Source: Bacteroidia bacterium (GTDB lineage Bacteria; Bacteroidota; Bacteroidia; Bacteroidales; Dysgonomonadaceae). Taken from it: a stretch of 34,434 bases of DNA. Location: positions 1 through 34,434 of the forward strand of contig JAUNUM010000025.1 of assembly GCA_030538215.1 (NCBI GenBank). Direction: 5' to 3'. Position numbers and translations under genes: made by a program. Every line of letters starts with the position of its first letter. Positions within the stretch are counted from its first letter, which is position 1. A model generated the notes under the pieces. The model had not been told where the DNA came from, did not search any database, and saw nothing but the letters and a program-made list of their open reading frames with translations. Of the stretch, positions 32,260 through 34,434 are shown in pieces.

Positions 32260-34095
32260 TCAGTTTAAATCTCCCTGCATATTACAAAGTTTTGTGTAAT
32301 ATCCATTAGAGGCGTAAAGCGAATTGTGATCTCCCGATTCAATAATCTCTCCTTCTCTTAACACGTAAATCTTATCCGTGTTCTTAATTGTTGATAGGCG
32401 ATGAGCGATAATGATGGTTGTACGATTTTTCATTAACATTTCCAACGCATCCTGTACCAATCGCTCCGAATCGGTATCTAAGGCAGAAGTAGCTTCATCA
32501 AGAATTAAAATCTCAGGATTTTTTAAAACTGCACGGGCAATACTTATTCGTTGACGTTGCCCGCCTGATAATTTCCCTCCCCGATCACCAATATTTGTTC
32601 GATACCCGTTTGGAGTTGCCATTATAAAATCATGCGCATTAGCAACCTTTGCTGCTTCAATCACCTCTTCCTCAGTTGCATGTTTCATGCCGAAGGCAAT
32701 GTTATTGAAAAATGTATCGTTAAAGAGAATGGCTTCTTGAGTTACATAGCCAATTTTTGAGCGTAAATCGTGCAAAGTAACATCTTTTATATTTGTACTA
32801 TCTATAAAAACACCACCTTCTTGAATATCGTAAAATCGGGATAAGAGATCAGTCATAGTTGATTTGCCCGAACCGGATTGTCCCACCAGAGCAACTGACA
32901 TCCCTTTCTCAATTTTCAAGTCAATTCCTTTCAACACCCAATCCTTATTATATTTAAACCATACATTATTATAATATATATACTTTTCAAAATAAAGTTC
33001 TTGAGGATCTTGCGGTTCAGCTATATCGTTTTGCGCATTTAATATTTTGTCAATACGTTCCATAGAAGCAAGCCCTCTTTGCACCGCGTATGCCGAACGC
33101 GAGAATTCTTTAATAGGGTTTATAATACTGTAAAAAATAGTCAGGTAGTAAATGAAGGTGGGCGCATCAATAATATCGTTTCCGCTAAGGATGAGCGAGC
33201 CTCCAAACCAAAGAACTATGGCTATTGTTATTGTTCCCAAAAATTCGCTCATTGGATGAGCAAGGTATTGACGTCTGGCAATACGGTTAGTCATACTTCT
33301 AAACAGATCATTCCCTGAATAAAATCTCTTCGAAATCTTGCTTTCAGCATTAAAAGCCTTTATAATTCTCAATCCGCTGAGGGTTTCTTCAATTTGAGAC
33401 ATCAGCTCACCCCATTTGTTTTGTGCTTCAAACGAACTTCGTTTAAGCGATTTCCCCACAGTTCCCATCACATACCCCATAACAGGAAGTACAGCAAAAA
33501 CAAAAAGTGTCAACTGCCAGCTCATCAAGATCATTGTTATCAGATAGATGGTGGCCAGTACAGGATTCTTGAACAACATATCCAATGAGCTCATAACAGA
33601 GTTTTCCACTTCGTTCACATCTCCCGATACCCGTGCTAAAATATCACCCTTTCGTTCTTCAGAGAAAAAACCTATGGGAAGGGTTAAAATCTTATTATTT
33701 ATTTGATTTCTGATGTCTTTTACTACGCCCGTTCTAATAGGAATTGTAAAATAAGCACCAAAATAAGCCGATCCGGTTTTCAATAATGTCATGATAATTA
33801 GCGTGATGGCTAAAAACATCAGTGTGGTACTGCTCCCGTGTGTTTGGATAAGTTGCGACAAATACCAGTTTGCGTTGTTCAATGTAATGTCTATTAGTGA
33901 AGGACTATGTGAATCCCAAGGAATAAATTCAAAAGCCTTATTGTTGACTTTAAATAAAACCTGAAGTATTGGTATAATGGTAGCTAACGAAAAAACGTTT
34001 AATACCGCACTTAGCAAATTAAATAGAAGCGATAGTGCAACGTGTGTTTTATAAGGCGGTAAAAACCGCTTTAAGATAGTAATAATACCTTTCAT
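32260..34095 (-). CDS. MsbA-like ABC exporter (fused permease and ATPase)
   Basis: A 611-residue half-transporter that works as a homodimer, probably exporting a lipid or hydrophobic compound from the inner membrane. The N-terminal about 330 residues hold six helices, with the coupling segment SFEAQNKWGELMSQIEETLSG. The ATPase has Walker A GQSGSGKST, signature KLSGGQRQR, Walker B LILDEATSALD and the H-loop IAHRLSTI. I prefer the ATG at 34095 (MKGIITILKRFL) over a GTG 12 bases upstream. Whether it is MsbA itself cannot be told without comparing paralogues. Confidence 0.9.
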   Translation of the reverse strand: MKGIITILKRFLPPYKTHVALSLLFNLLSAVLNVFSLATIIPILQVLFKVNNKAFEFIPWDSHSPSLIDITLNNANWYLSQLIQTHGSSTTLMFLAITLIIMTLLKTGSAYFGAYFTIPIRTGVVKDIRNQINNKILTLPIGFFSEERKGDILARVSGDVNEVENSVMSSLDMLFKNPVLATIYLITMILMSWQLTLFVFAVLPVMGYVMGTVGKSLKRSSFEAQNKWGELMSQIEETLSGLRIIKAFNAESKISKRFYSGNDLFRSMTNRIARRQYLAHPMSEFLGTITIAIVLWFGGSLILSGNDIIDAPTFIYYLTIFYSIINPIKEFSRSAYAVQRGLASMERIDKILNAQNDIAEPQDPQELYFEKYIYYNNVWFKYNKDWVLKGIDLKIEKGMSVALVGQSGSGKSTMTDLLSRFYDIQEGGVFIDSTNIKDVTLHDLRSKIGYVTQEAILFNDTFFNNIAFGMKHATEEEVIEAAKVANAHDFIMATPNGYRTNIGDRGGKLSGGQRQRISIARAVLKNPEILILDEATSALDTDSERLVQDALEMLMKNRTTIIIAHRLSTIKNTDKIYVLREGEIIESGDHNSLYASNGYYTKLCNMQGDLN

Positions 34096-34321
34096 TAAAA
34101 ATAACACTCTTTTTGTAGTAAGTTGAAAAACTGTGCAAGATACTTATAATTTGTGACTCCAAATGTATAAAATGGCATTTTTACAAAATAATCTTTGAAA
34201 TAGGTGTAATAATGAAAAAAACATTCAAAAAATATTGTTAAATAATTAGCATGTTATCAAATTGTTATCTTGATAAGTGAGAGAAATGTGAAATATTTTA
34301 TTGATTTTGTTGCAAAAATGT
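34096..34321. other. AT-rich non-coding region before the right-edge promoter
   Basis: About 225 bases with no gene or RNA I can support. It separates the ABC exporter (minus) from a strong plus-strand promoter and becomes very AT-rich near 34270-34320, which could act as an UP element. Confidence 0.4.
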
Positions 34322-34352
34322 TTTGTGGGAATAAAATCTTTTTCTACCTTTG
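34322..34352 (+). promoter_or_regulatory. Near-perfect Bacteroidetes promoter reading off the right edge
   Basis: TTTG (34322-34325), a 19-base spacer and TACCTTTG (34345-34352) match the housekeeping consensus exactly. The leader after it contains CGTTCTTTGATAG (34398-34410), reminiscent of the boxA antitermination sequence ahead of Bacteroidetes rRNA operons. The window ends at ATG (34432), so either an rRNA operon or a protein gene could follow. Confidence 0.6.
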
Positions 34353-34434
34353 CACTCGCTTTTAGAAAATAGTATTTTCGTAAAGCTGAATATAATCGTT
34401 CTTTGATAGTTTTTCATACACGTTTTTTTTAATG

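Overview
The window looks like a chromosomal piece of an anaerobic Bacteroidetes bacterium, most likely order Bacteroidales. The evidence is: TAnnTTTG-type promoter -7 boxes, almost no Shine-Dalgarno dependence, an anaerobic sulfatase-maturase-like radical SAM enzyme, ExbB/ExbD/TonB sets in Bacteroidetes style, a protein with a C-terminal type IX secretion (T9SS) sorting domain, and low overall GC. Most of the window is ordinary housekeeping sequence. No insertion sequence, CRISPR array or integrase was seen.

Layout. 1-4266: DoxX-like protein, divergent radical SAM maturase, then an exbB / small membrane protein / exbD / exbD energy-transduction operon on the minus strand. 4391-4478: tRNA-Ser(GGA). 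4640-7112: tatD, an unknown gene and a trans-polyprenyl synthase. 7196-8733: two tandem tonB genes. 8991-11306: hpt, a thioredoxin-fold lipoprotein that has lost both catalytic cysteines, and a 48-residue basic protein. 11447-14136: pepE-nhaA and an AlkD-like HEAT protein. 14117-19125: a MarR-type regulator divergent from a four-gene tripartite efflux operon (ATPase, HlyD-like lipoprotein, FtsX/DevC-like permease, TolC-like channel), with two matching candidate operators between them. 19359-21165: an antitoxin gene with a gutted toxin gene, then a secreted alpha/beta hydrolase. 27983-34095: rlmH, nadC, a deoxycytidylate-deaminase-like gene, an S41 protease, a 5-formyl-THF cyclo-ligase and an MsbA-like ABC exporter.

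The accessory centre is 21646-27904. A small T9SS-sorted Ig-like protein is followed 4 bp later by a 1274-residue exported protein joining an Ig-like domain, two intact HKD phospholipase-D motifs, a YD/RHS shell and a C-terminal WHH-type HNH nuclease tip. Behind it come a chimeric immunity-like gene, a stop-ridden remnant of a second toxin tip of the same family, and a second immunity-like gene overlapping that remnant. The two immunity-like genes share a module of about 150 residues, placed N-terminally in one and C-terminally in the other. The layout reads as a polymorphic toxin locus in which a new tip plus immunity cassette displaced an older one. I infer a contact- or surface-dependent antibacterial weapon; the PLD fusion is the most unusual part.
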